The notes under the pieces are model-generated. The model was not told the DNA's origin and searched no databases. It saw only the letters and a list, made by a program, of their open reading frames with translations. The position numbers and the translations under genes are program-made. Below are positions 7,446 to 17,190 of a stretch of DNA of 19,818 nucleotides, in pieces. Source of the DNA: Hinthialibacter sp964556895 (GTDB lineage Bacteria; Hinthialibacterota; Hinthialibacteria; Hinthialibacterales; Hinthialibacteraceae); NCBI GenBank assembly GCA_964556895.1, contig CAZKYC010000086.1:1-19818 (forward strand). Direction: 5' to 3'. Position 1 is the stretch's first letter. Each line of letters begins with the position of its first letter.

Positions 7446-7502
7446 TATAAGTTGTAATGTTTTAACTCTTATCCCAACTAGTTAGTTGATCAATAGAAAG
7501 GA
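7446..7502 (+). promoter_or_regulatory. Candidate -10 box and ribosome site of the lipoprotein gene
   Basis: TATAAG at 7446-7451 matches five of six -10 positions. The only -35-like sequence at suitable spacing (around 7424) is poor. AGAAAGGA at 7495-7502 lies ten bases before the ATG at 7513 and decides that start over the upstream in-frame TTG at 7486. Confidence 0.35.
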
Positions 7503-7512
7503 CCGTTCAGAG

Positions 7513-8712
7513 ATGGACCGTTCTGTAAAGTATCAATTTGTTTCTCTATTCAGTGTTGTATTGATCGCGTTGTCAGTTATTGGGTGCTCTCAACAACCTC
7601 CCGAGCCAGCCCCAGAGCCGCGCGTATTGAACGTGACCGTACTGCAAATTGACGGCTCGCCAAATACCGAAAAATTTCAAGCGAAACTTAATGAATACGC
7701 GTCTGAAGATGAACTGTTGACGATAAACACCAACGTCAAACAAGTAGCGTCGACAATAACCAATTCTGACTTATTGGCCGCTTTATCCGGCGTCGACCTG
7801 GTTGTGTTTCCCTCATTGTTAAACCGGCAGTTACGCGAACAAACAAGCGCGTTTCATCCTATTGAACTGAGTGGTTCCATGCCAGACCACATCGCTTCCG
7901 CCTACGCTTCGCCTGATTCGGGCAATGTATGGGCTGCGGCATTTGCCTTAGACCCGGTTGTGTTTGTTCAAAAGGCGGGAATTTCACGGGCGGCTGGTTA
8001 CTCTGGCGCACTGACGGAGTGGTCTCAATTCCGTACATTAACGTCCATAGAACGAGTGCGTGGTAACCAAGAAGCGTTTTGGGTGTTTTTAGAATCCCAA
8101 AACAGCCTTCAAGACGCTTGGGCGTCGTATCTGTTGGCGTTCAATTATGGAAACATGCAAACAAATCTATACGACCAGTGGGTAAGAACTGTTCAGCAAG
8201 CAATCCTTGAAGACGCGAAGGCGTTTTCGCATTCTTCTGAGGCTGAGGTTGTTGCACTTCCGAAATTGAGCAACCTGAAGGCATTTCTTCAATCAACCGC
8301 CTATTTTCTATCGGCCCGCTATTCTGAACTCTCTCAGCTGTCAGAAGATGAATTATCGCGTGTCGTAATAACACCATATCCTTTAGAAACGGGCTCGGAA
8401 CGCATTACATACACATACGCAGCAGCGGCGCCTCTGAATGCTGCGAACCCTGATGACGCCAAAGCGCTGGTGGATAAATTTATGTCTGACTCGACCGCTT
8501 TGGCTGCGACGCTTGATTGTTTGCCTTCAAATCCTAGCGCCCAAAACGGGGTGTTAAATTTCGAAGAAAATAGCCGATTTTTAATTCGGGAAGCAAATCC
8601 AGAAATTACGCATGATGAAATTCAAGAAATCTTCTCCAACGATGTACAAAATCTTGGCGAAATTATCAGTAAGATATTTGACGATTTCTTTCCCGGACAG
8701 GGGAACGTTTAA
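7513..8712 (+). CDS. Lipoprotein resembling extracellular solute-binding proteins (orphan)
   Basis: 399 residues from the ATG at 7513. A lipoprotein signal peptide ends in the lipobox V-I-G-C (Cys25) with Ser at +2, suggesting outer-membrane lipidation by the E. coli rule. A Pro/Glu-rich linker follows (PPEPAPEPR). The body reads like a divergent family-1 solute-binding protein: an N-terminal strand VLNVTVLQIDG, LSGVDLVVFPSLLNRQL (90-107), then NVWAAAFALDPVVFVQKAGI (138-157). That last stretch parallels the 'xPxAxDPxVLYYNKxLFEKAGI' region of sugar-binding proteins and is followed by LTEWSQFRTL in the place of TWDEF. No permease or ATPase gene lies nearby, so transport is unproven and it may be a structural or ligand-sensing lipoprotein. 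It lies 133 bp downstream of the TPR gene. The stop is followed 562 bp later by the giant gene. Confidence 0.7.
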   Translation: MDRSVKYQFVSLFSVVLIALSVIGCSQQPPEPAPEPRVLNVTVLQIDGSPNTEKFQAKLNEYASEDELLTINTNVKQVASTITNSDLLAALSGVDLVVFPSLLNRQLREQTSAFHPIELSGSMPDHIASAYASPDSGNVWAAAFALDPVVFVQKAGISRAAGYSGALTEWSQFRTLTSIERVRGNQEAFWVFLESQNSLQDAWASYLLAFNYGNMQTNLYDQWVRTVQQAILEDAKAFSHSSEAEVVALPKLSNLKAFLQSTAYFLSARYSELSQLSEDELSRVVITPYPLETGSERITYTYAAAAPLNAANPDDAKALVDKFMSDSTALAATLDCLPSNPSAQNGVLNFEENSRFLIREANPEITHDEIQEIFSNDVQNLGEIISKIFDDFFPGQGNV

Positions 8713-8755
8713 ATAGAAAAAAAGCTGCTGCATACTAATTTTTTTAGAATTAGCG

Positions 8756-8784
8756 TTGACAGCGTTTTTGGCTTGTGCTAAAGT
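8756..8784 (+). promoter_or_regulatory. Sigma70-type promoter for the giant surface-protein gene
   Basis: Perfect TTGACA at 8756-8761, a 17-bp spacer, and TAAAGT at 8779-8784 (four of six -10 positions). A second TTGACA starts at 8784 without a good partner. This is the best promoter-like sequence between the lipoprotein stop and the giant gene. Confidence 0.55.
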
Positions 8785-9000
8785 TGACAAACTTGTGTGG
8801 GATCATGAACCAAAGTTTATGGAAATTAAGAACTTACGAGCGGGACAAATTGGCGTTATCACTGGAACGTTTGGCCCAAACGCCGTAACCCTATATTTTT
8901 GAAGTGGTTGCGAGCCTTCTTGTTGGTGTGTTTGTGGGGTATGCGTTCCGATTTGCAGAGAGGAAGGAACCGATCTTCTTCTAAGGAAAAATGAAATAAG

Positions 9001-9051
9001 GGTCTTATCTGTATAGAGATAGATAAACCAAAGCAATGGCCTCTTTTGGTT
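9001..9051 (+). promoter_or_regulatory. Pair of overlapping, mutually exclusive leader hairpins
   Basis: Hairpin 1 pairs GGT(C)TTATCT (9001-9010) with AGATAAACC (9021-9029), with one bulged C. Hairpin 2 pairs AACCAAA (9026-9032) with TTTGGTT (9045-9051). The AACC at 9026-9029 is needed by both, so the two cannot form fully together. This resembles attenuator or riboswitch-like leaders, but no known riboswitch consensus is recognised. Confidence 0.35.
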
Positions 9052-9262
9052 GGCATGTAAGGTGCTTACTAAAAGATGGCTGCTTTGTTTGAATATAAAG
9101 TGGTTCTAAATGTTTTCTTGGACTGAAAGGGAATTTGTAAACATGGATCTTGTAAAATCTAACACCGATGTTGTTGATATTGATTTTTCGGAGGGCGGAA
9201 TGTTAAAACTGGAATCAAGTAAATCTAGCAATAAATTAAATCTTGGACGAAATCAGGCAGGT

Positions 9263-9269
9263 AAAGGAG
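9263..9269 (+). promoter_or_regulatory. Shine-Dalgarno site deciding the start of the giant protein
   Basis: AAAGGAG five bases upstream of the ATG at 9275, directly ahead of a signal-peptide sequence. Two earlier in-frame ATGs exist (9110, 9200). The one at 9200 also has GGAGGG upstream, but it would bury the signal peptide behind a 25-residue polar extension. Confidence 0.7.
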
Positions 9270-9274
9270 TTATC

Positions 9275-11760
9275 ATGAGGAAGTCATTCGCCAAATCGCT
9301 GATGGGAGTAAAGTCCTTTTTCTTGTTTATGCTGGCTGTGGCGCTTCTATTTGGAGCAAGCGCGACAACGGCGCAGAACCTGGAATTTGTGGAGCTGAGC
9401 ACTCAGTATTACAAAGACGGGTCTCTGAATGGCAGCCCGATCAAGTCGGGCGCTGTTTTGGTTGGTAGTGATGATTGGCGGTCTACATCCGGCGATCAGG
9501 TTGGCGGCGCCAATAAAGACGGCGACCTCAAACTCGACGCAGACGCCCCGAAATATTTAAAAAACGTGGTTGGGATCACCTTCCCGATCATTGCGAATAT
9601 TCAGGCGAAAGACGGTGCTGTCACCAACGGTGAAGACTATGCCTTGATGGCCGTTGTTCGCGGCGTCACTCCTTCAATTGTTACAGACGTTCGCAGTGGA
9701 ACCACTGCCGACGCGATCGCGCTGGTGAGCGCCACCTTTGATTCAAAGTTGTTCGCGAGCACGCTGAACGCGACAAACATCACGGCTGTCTCGCCAACAA
9801 GTGTTTTTGCGATTGGCGCCGATACCAACGGTCTTCCTGCTTCGATCGAAGTTAATTCGACAACCACACTGGTTTTCGTCTGGAAAGACGCGAGTGTTTT
9901 GGAAGCGACAAATAGTGATAAAAACGACACCGACGAATCGCTTAAAGCGGCCATTTCTGTTGCTGGCGCAACAGCGGCCACCAACTCGAACTTCGTTGGG
10001 TTTGAAACGGATGACTCTGGCCCTGTATATGTAACAGGCCTTTTAACAGACGGTGACAACAATGTGAAGACTACGATTGTTGCAAAAGCCGAATTGTTCG
10101 AAAACGGCGCGTCATTGGCTGCTGCGACTAACAAGCCTTCGCCAACTGGCGTTGAATTTCGAACCAAAGACCGCTTGACAATCGAAACGCGCATAACAGA
10201 AAACGCGAGCCTCGACGGTGAGCCGAATGAATACTTTAGCGCGGCTGGCGACTCCTTTAAAAACTTTAGTGCAGATACAGGTCAGGGTTCTGGCGCTGGC
10301 GGTAATAAAATGACCGTCTTGTATGACGTTGATGTCCAGAGCGGCGGCCAGGCCATTAACTCAGCCTCTGCTTCAAATGGCACTGTTGTTTATGCTTCAC
10401 GTACTGTTAGTTCTGACGTCATCATGTCAATCACAGGTGTGGTTCGCGATGATGCTCAAACAACAGGCGCGAATTTGGGGCTGCAAATCGCCTTCTCAGT
10501 TGCAGACGATATTGGTAACACCTCATCAATCACAACAACCGATTTCAAAATTGACACCGTTCAGCCGATTATCGTTAAGATGGACGCCACCACCGAAGGT
10601 GAAATTGGTAAACAATACAGCAGTGTTTATGGTAAGGGTAAGATCGGCGCCAATAACCCAAGCGCTGACAACGTTGACTTTTATGTCAACATTGACCCCG
10701 CTGGCGAAGATGTAACAACGGCTACCAAGGCTAAGGCATGGGCCAGCCTTTCAATCTCTGCTACATCTACTCTTAAAGACAATACTGCCGCTGGTGGTAT
10801 TTGGACTAGTGATGCTGCCAAGACGATCAATACTGTCACAACAGCAATCACTCAATTATTGGCCTTGCCTGATACAGTCGCGGGTCAGGAAATTGACGTT
10901 GTTACTGTTTCGGCTGACTTTGCTGCGAACACCAACAGCGCGACCAGCGCGGCCTTTATTGTTCAAGTCAGCGACAATGCTCGTAACTACGCGAGCTTGA
11001 CAAATGGTACAACTCAGATCGTTTCTGATAACAAAGTGACTTATACCCGTAAGAGTGTATCGAGTAACGAAATCAACGCCGTTACGCTTACTGTCGAAAA
11101 CGCGGCCCCGATTGTATTAGATGCGACGATTTATGCGACAGGGCTTCCATCTGACTTCTATACCAGCCCGCAAGGCGATGATTCAAACTTCGATAAGTCA
11201 GCCTTGTTCCAACTTGTCCAATCGATATCTGAAGTTATTAGCGCTGCGTCAAATGTAAATCTTTCGACAAATGTTCGTTTGGTTACCAAGTTTGGTACCC
11301 GCAACCCGGCTCGCGACTATAAAGGCATGCCGATTGAACTCGAAGTCGCCTTCTCGCCTGATGATGCAACTCTTGCAGGTAACGACTGGCGTTTTACTGG
11401 TAAGAACGCGGATGCGGTTACCTTCTTTAATCGAATCTTTATCGGTAGCGCTACGACCTACAACGATACAATTCTGAACAGCAGTGTTCCGGCATTTGTC
11501 AGTACACCGACCAGTTCGGCTGGCTCGGCGTCTAACCCATGGTCGCTTAAAAGCGCAGGCTTTAACCAGTCTACTGTCAACAAAGCGACTGCAATCTTCC
11601 AGTTGACAGATGGCGTTACCTCAACGGTTGCGTTTAACTCCGCAGGCGGGGTCAATGACGCGACTGCCATGATTCGTATTTCAGATACGAACCATAACGT
11701 ATCAGCCATCTCTGACTCGACCGCTAATGGAAATCACACCAACGCGTTTGACCTTGACGG
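9275..11760 (+). CDS. Giant cysteine-free Ig-like surface protein, N-terminal part (continues across the assembly gap)
   Basis: 828 codons are visible before the N run. A signal peptide is clear: MRKSFAKSLMGVKSFFLFML, then AVALLFGASATTAQ, with cleavage before NLEF. A unique N-terminal domain follows (about to 10180). A first module then begins FRTKDRLTIETRITENASLD and continues with AAGDSFKNFS. Ig-like units close with VADDIGNTSSITTTDFKIDT and VQPI, VSDNARNYAS ... ENAAPIV, and ISDTNHNVSA ... FDLDG just at the gap. The D-x-x-x-N ... D-x(3-5)-P rhythm marks bacterial Ig-like domains of cell-surface or S-layer proteins. Composition is rich in Ala, Ser, Thr, Asp and Asn, and no Cys was found. The start is set by AAAGGAG and the signal peptide. 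The frame here (position mod 3 = 2) differs from that after the gap. The function is structural or adhesive by inference. Confidence 0.85.
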
Positions 11761-12927
11761 NNNNNNNNNNNNNNNNNNNNNNNNNNNNNNNNNNNNNNNN
11801 NNNNNNNNNNNNNNNNNNNNNNNNNNNNNNNNNNNNNNNNNNNNNNNNNNNNNNNNNNNNCAAACATCACGACATGGGCTGATGGTGATGGTTCGCAAGA
11901 TGGCGTTGTCCGCTTCCCGTTTGTCTTTGCTACAGATAACGCTGCTGGCGGCGACGATTTAATTGCCGAATTTGAGACGGATACTGGAAAACGTTTGATT
12001 GGTCGTGAATTTGCAACTATCAGCGCCGACTTCTCTGAAGTTATCACCTCATCCAAGAATGTTCTTCCGGATGCTTCTTCCGCCGTTACGAACAGTTTGC
12101 TCAATCCTGCGGCCAATGACACCATTCATGCTACTTGGGCGTTCTTTGTAGACCCATCGAAATCGATCAATTCTGAAATCCTGCCTGATAAAGTACGTTA
12201 TGTCACATTCACAGCACGCGACTTGTCGGGGAACAAAGAAATCTTCAGCTTCCCGCTAGGTAAAGCAGACTTTAACGTTCCTAAAGTTTCATTCCAGCGC
12301 TGGGATATTTCACGTCCTAACAACAGTGGTGGACGTGACGCTGGCGACATCATCGGTACAGTAGTCGGCACAAGCGCCTCAAGCGTTAGCGCCGCGACGA
12401 TTAGTAAAACCGCGACCTCAACAGTTGTTGTTAAGTTTGAAAATGGTCCGTTCGACACATCAACTCCGATTTCATTGTTGTTAGACGACGCTGGTTCATC
12501 AGGCAATACTAACCTGCTTAGTTCACTGATTACGCCAACTGGAACATCGAATAACTCAGGCGGGTCGTTGGTCAGCAGCTCAACAATCGGTTTCGCGACC
12601 TTCGTGATTGACTGGTCCAATCATGCATCCGCTTTGGATGCAACCAATGGCGTTGCAAGCGCTAAATTGGTCGCAACCGTAACCGCGGTGACTGGTACTG
12701 TCACACAGGGCGCTTCAGCGAGTGGCGCACAAGTTGACGGTGATGCGCCATCGGTTGCGGCTACTCTGAAGGAGCAAACAGTTCTTGACGGCGATAGCGG
12801 CACGGACATTTTTGTTCGTCCAAATCGCGTGTTAGTTCTCACGGTTACTGCTACAGTTGATTCCTATGAAGACTCTGCGTCGCTCCTGTCTCGCTTCTCC
12901 GCTTCAGGGGACTTCAAAAACTTCAGT
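10256..12927 (+). repeat. Duplicated FKNFS-containing module (two diverged copies)
   Basis: Two stretches on either side of the gap align. Around 10160-10580: FRTKDRLTIETRIT ... SAAGDSFKNFS ... SVADDIGNTSS ... IDTVQP. Around 12810-13150: FVRPNRVLVLTVTA ... FSASGDFKNFS ... VTDMAGNASSNT ... IETQKPS. The FKNFS pentapeptides lie at 10256-10270 and 12913-12927. This is internal duplication of an about 130-residue module within one protein. Confidence 0.55.
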
Positions 12928-15900
12928 AACCCTGCTTCGGCTGATGTGAGAGTTCTAACGCCAGCCAGTGAAGGCTCAGGAGCACAATGGATATACACAC
13001 TCAACTACACAGTGCCTAATAACTCAGGTGTTACAGCAGCTAACGCAATTGTCAATGTCACTGACATGGCTGGAAATGCCAGTTCGAACACGACTGCTCA
13101 ATTGAATGGTCAGAATGTTCGAATTGAAACGCAAAAGCCGTCACTTGACATTGTTCGATTGAATGCGACTGCTGACTATGTTCGAACAGGAACAGCGATT
13201 ACAACCAAAACGCCAATCGCTACCACACAGATCAATGACGTTGAAACGGTACTTACCGGAAAAGGCGGCGCGATTATTGGCGGCGGCGATACTATCGAAT
13301 ACGGCGTTGAAATTACACCAAATGACCCCGTTTTCTCAGACGTGACCAAATTCTCATTCACCGCTGACTTCTCAGGTATTGGTTTAGGTAGTGCTGTTGC
13401 GCCGAAAGAGACGGCTAATTTCCTCGGCAAGATGTTCGCAACCTGGGAACAAACAGTTCCAGCGACTGCTACAAGCGTTGCTAACGTATCGTTCCCGATC
13501 ACCGTTGCTGACCCTGCGTCCCAGAATGGCATCGGAATTACTAAGTTCCCAAAAATCAATGTTGATACCCAGGTAATTCCTGGCGACATTACATTGAATC
13601 AATTGAAATTCTGGTCCAACGGTACTGATCTTGGGTCAAGTCCTTCATCTCTGAAAACAACTGGCAATAGCGTAACGGCCACAGTTGTTGTCACCGCAAA
13701 CTTTGATGACCCGACAGCCGCTGGGACATTATTCAAAGATCAAACAGTGGCAGGCCACTTCTTTGAAAATACAGCCAAGAATGCAACAGGCGTGGCTGAA
13801 GTTATTGGTCTTGATTTCACAGGGTTCAATGATAACGCACCAGACACAAATAGTGGTGGAGACTTCGCTGCGGGTAACTTCACACCGCCTCACCCATCAG
13901 GTGGAACCAACTTCTCCTTCAGCGTTGTCGCTGATTCTGCTGATAATGCAACGAAAGTAGATAACACTAACTTTAACAGCAACGCCTCAATTGCAGGCAA
14001 TGCTAAAGTTAATGCGTCTACTGCGTATATCCTTACAGCGACTTGGGATGGCATACCAATCACAAAATCGATCAATAGTGCTGCTTCGTTTATTGCTCGA
14101 TTAACGGATACAATCGGCAACTCGGTCTCTAAAACTTTAGGTACAGTAGTTATTGATGGCGAAGCGCCAACAATTACTATCAAAGACCTCAAAGTTGTAA
14201 GTGGTACGTTTAGCCCTGCGGTTACTGACGCAACGGGTAACATTCTCGCTGCTACACGAGTCAAGGGCGGCGCTTTGATGCAAATCACTTTGGATGTTGA
14301 TGACAATCCAAATGATGACATTGAAGGCGTGTTGTTGAAACTTGACGAGTATGTCTCATCAGGATCAAAACAATTGATTGCTGGCGTGACTCAATCTAAA
14401 ACAGGCGTCACAGACACATTTACCGTAGGGTCAAGTATCTCAACCTTCACAGTTGATAAGACCGCTGTTGCGAATGGATCGAAGAGTTTCGATAGTCCTG
14501 ACTTCTACAAGTTGTCACCGACGAGTTCTTTGGCTAACGTTGTTGTCTCTTCAACTGATACTGTCGGTAATGTGGGTAGTGCCACTTCGACTCAGTTGAT
14601 CGAAGTTGACAACACCGGGCCGGTGTTGGTCGATTCGCGTGTCTTCGCAGTCTCGAACGACCTAGGCTTGTCAGCCATACAATCGTTAACGCCTTCTTCA
14701 AGTTTGTTGAAGAAGTTCAATGCAGACGGTAGCTTCTTACAACTTGGCCGAAGCACATGGATGGTCTTTGCAGGTACGTTTGTTGTTGACGGTTCCGATG
14801 CTTCACACTTCGGCGCGATCACTTCTGACGTGACCGCTGGCGACTTCGTTCCAGACACCATTGTGCGGTTCGATTCATCTTCAGTCTCTCAAGGCTCAAC
14901 AGTATTGGCAGGCGCTAATTCAGCAACGCGCACTCTACGCTTCGGTACATACGCGATTCAGGTGAACGCGACTGCGCCTCCAATTCTCCCAGAAAACCCA
15001 ACCTTCACCTTTGTTGATAAGTTGGGCAACACGTCCAAACGTGATGACGCGCTTATCGCGATTGACGCCGCCGGACCGCGCGCCAATGAGATATCATTGG
15101 TTGTGGATGGTCAAGCAGACGATATTGACAACTTTGCCAACGTTGGAATTGGCAATACTGGCCCTGATCTTGGCGTAAACGCCAACTTCGAGCTGGCGCC
15201 TAATAACGTCATCGTAATCACGGCGACAATGTCAACAGCTGGCGGTGAAATTCCTGAAGTTGTCCACGCTGACTTGAGAGCGTTCTATCCTCAAGAAGTT
15301 TCTAGTTTGGTTGATCAAGTGTTGCCATCATCCATCATCCTTGATGACGACAACGATCTCGTTGTTGCGAAATGGCAATACTTAACCTATGACTTCAGCA
15401 ACTTGGTCTATGATCGAAACAGTGGAAACGCGATTCGAACAAATTACCAGACCTTTGCTGATTTGAACTTCTTGGATGATCTAAACACACGCTTGAAAGT
15501 TAGTGATGGAACCTTTATACCTCTAGCTTCAAATACAGTCATCTCCGAAGCCACTGCTCAGCGTCCAACAGAACTGGTAACTGAGTCTTGGCCTGGTGGA
15601 GTCCCATCCACTGCGACGACAACAGTGGAAAATATCAAGGGTCTACCTGCGATTTGGGTACAACCTGATCCGAAGATTGCAGATAATATTGCGTCGATTA
15701 CCATCACGGTCGACGTAACTAGCGACAGCTTTGCTAGTTCTCAAACCGCTTCGCGTCTGTTTGCCGTTGATACCAAGCGGCCTGAACAAACTTTGAGCCT
15801 CGATACAACCAAGATTGTCCGTGCGTTGCCTGCTGGCACAAAAGTAACGGATACCAGCAACAACCGCTTTGGTTTCCCATTGGCTCAAAGCCAGTCGAAG

Positions 15901-17190
15901 AGTGTCAGCGATATTCCTAACCGGGTTCGCGGCGGAGACGTTGTTCCGTTCGTCTTCGATGTCACCAACTTCTCAATTTCTGGTTCTAAAGACGACCTGT
16001 TCCGTATGTTGCCAGGTAACGCCTTTGCTCCAGGCAACGTGTTTGACATCAGTTCAAGCGCTGCACAATCTATTGTGGTGCTTACAGCGGACGTTAGCCG
16101 CTTTGCGACTGGAATGAGTAATCTCCAGGCTGGTTTGGATTCAAGCGTCGCTGCCTACACAGCCTCACTTATCCCAAGTGGAACCCAAAACACCATCAAG
16201 GCTCAATTTGATGTGACTGTTTCAGGGCCTGATTCAGGTATCGGCACCGCAGGTAGTGACTCTCGTACAGCCCGCTCAGTTACTGCCACTGTAGTTGATG
16301 ATGCTGGCAACAAGCCATACGATGACTTCTACACCGATTCAAGCAAACGAACCACAGCTGGTTTGACGGCTGCTGACAAAGTCAAAAACCAACTCTTCCA
16401 GCCGCTGGCGGTCGATAACCGCGCCCCAACAATCAGTGGTGAACTTCGTGTTCGCTTGAACAGCGGTTCAGCCGTTAAACCGAATGGTGATCCCGTAACT
16501 GTTGGAGAATTAGTGACGAACGACTCCAAAATTTCACCGAACGCCGTATTGGGTGTATCTGCTACAGTGATTGATACTTTAGATAACCCGCTTGATATTC
16601 TTAACAATATCAATTATGGCGATCCAAAAATGGATGGGGTTAATCTCGCGGATGCTACGATTCTCTTGATCACTCAAGGCGTCGGCCTGATTGGCACTGA
16701 CACAATTGACGTTCCGTTTGAAGTTACATTACCAAACGTTGGCGGCGGAGTCAGTTCGAAGAACTTCTTCTTCACAGTTTCTGCCTCAGATACGATTGGT
16801 AACTCTCGTACAATCACAACCATCAACCGCTTCCAGTTTGACGGCGATCCAGCCTTGGCGATGGTCGTTGACGGCGTAGAAGCCGCTGATGGCGCTGTGA
16901 TAACAGCAAATGCCAGCGCGACTACAGTTATTTCAGCGAGCGCGTTTGATGTTGGTGGAATCACTGATATCGCCTGGTCGTCCATCCCGTCAGTCACTGG
17001 CGCAACCTTCACTACAACCGCTCCAGTGATTTCTGGCGAGTTTGGTTCGACTGATCTCGTTGTTGTGGCTGATGTCAATGCCACGTTGACTGGTCAAGTG
17101 GTCGCGATTGCTTCTGTCACTGACATTAGTAACAATACCAAGCAAGTTGCGGTGACAATTGACTTTAACCAGCCTGCTATCTTTGCGGAA
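10500..17190 (+). repeat. Array of diverged bacterial Ig-like modules with D-x-x-G-N ... D-x(3-5)-P signature
   Basis: The closing signature recurs at about 10500 (VADDIGN), 10965 (VSDNARN), 11680 (ISDTNHN), 12215 (ARDLSGN), 13060 (VTDMAGN), 14100 (LTDTIGN), 14553 (STDTVGN), 15010 (FVDKLGN), 16290 (VDDAGN), 16784 (ASDTIGN) and 17116 (VTDISNN). Most are followed by a strand and a (D/N)-x-x-x-P such as IDGEAPTI, VDNTGPVL, VDNRAPTI or DFNQPAI. Spacing is irregular (about 115-430 residues), so some domains between signatures are degenerate or of another type. Confidence 0.7.
11761..11860. other. Assembly gap (100 N) inside the giant gene
   Basis: A run of exactly 100 Ns, the usual placeholder for a gap of unknown size. 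Coding sequence is open on both sides but in different frames. Restoring a single frame needs a true gap length leaving remainder 2 when divided by 3. It falls right after a module-closing FDLDG, inside the repeated Ig-like array where assemblers tend to break. Confidence 0.97.

Larger units (their letters stand above)
8713..9274. other. Long non-coding leader of the giant gene
   Basis: 562 bp without a convincing gene; short open frames on both strands lack ribosome sites and protein-like composition. It contains the promoter at 8756-8784, a 7-bp palindrome (CGTTTGG-C-CCAAACG, 8868-8882) and two overlapping hairpins at 9001-9051. The in-frame open stretch 9110-9274 runs into the giant gene but lacks signal-peptide character. 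Transcription from 8756 would give a 5' leader of nearly 500 nt. Confidence 0.6.

Noticed and set aside
7486..7512. TTG start of the lipoprotein at 7486
   Set aside because: No ribosome site precedes it. The ATG at 7513 has AGAAAGGA ten bases upstream and gives a standard lipoprotein signal peptide.
8803..9056. Small minus-strand frames in the leader of the giant gene
   Set aside because: No ribosome site, no recognisable composition, and they overlap the predicted leader structures.
9001..9060. A known riboswitch (c-di-GMP or similar) in the giant-gene leader
   Set aside because: No conserved core sequence of a class I can recall is present; only generic competing stems are seen.
9110..9274. 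55-residue N-terminal extension of the giant protein from the ATG at 9110 (or 9200)
   Set aside because: The signal peptide starts at 9275 behind AAAGGAG. The extension is polar, unlike an export signal, and would bury the signal peptide. The GGAGGG before 9200 keeps that start as a minor alternative.
9637..10194. 185-residue minus-strand open frame inside the giant gene, and similar ones along it
   Set aside because: Antisense shadows caused by codon bias of the giant gene; no ribosome sites and no family resemblance.
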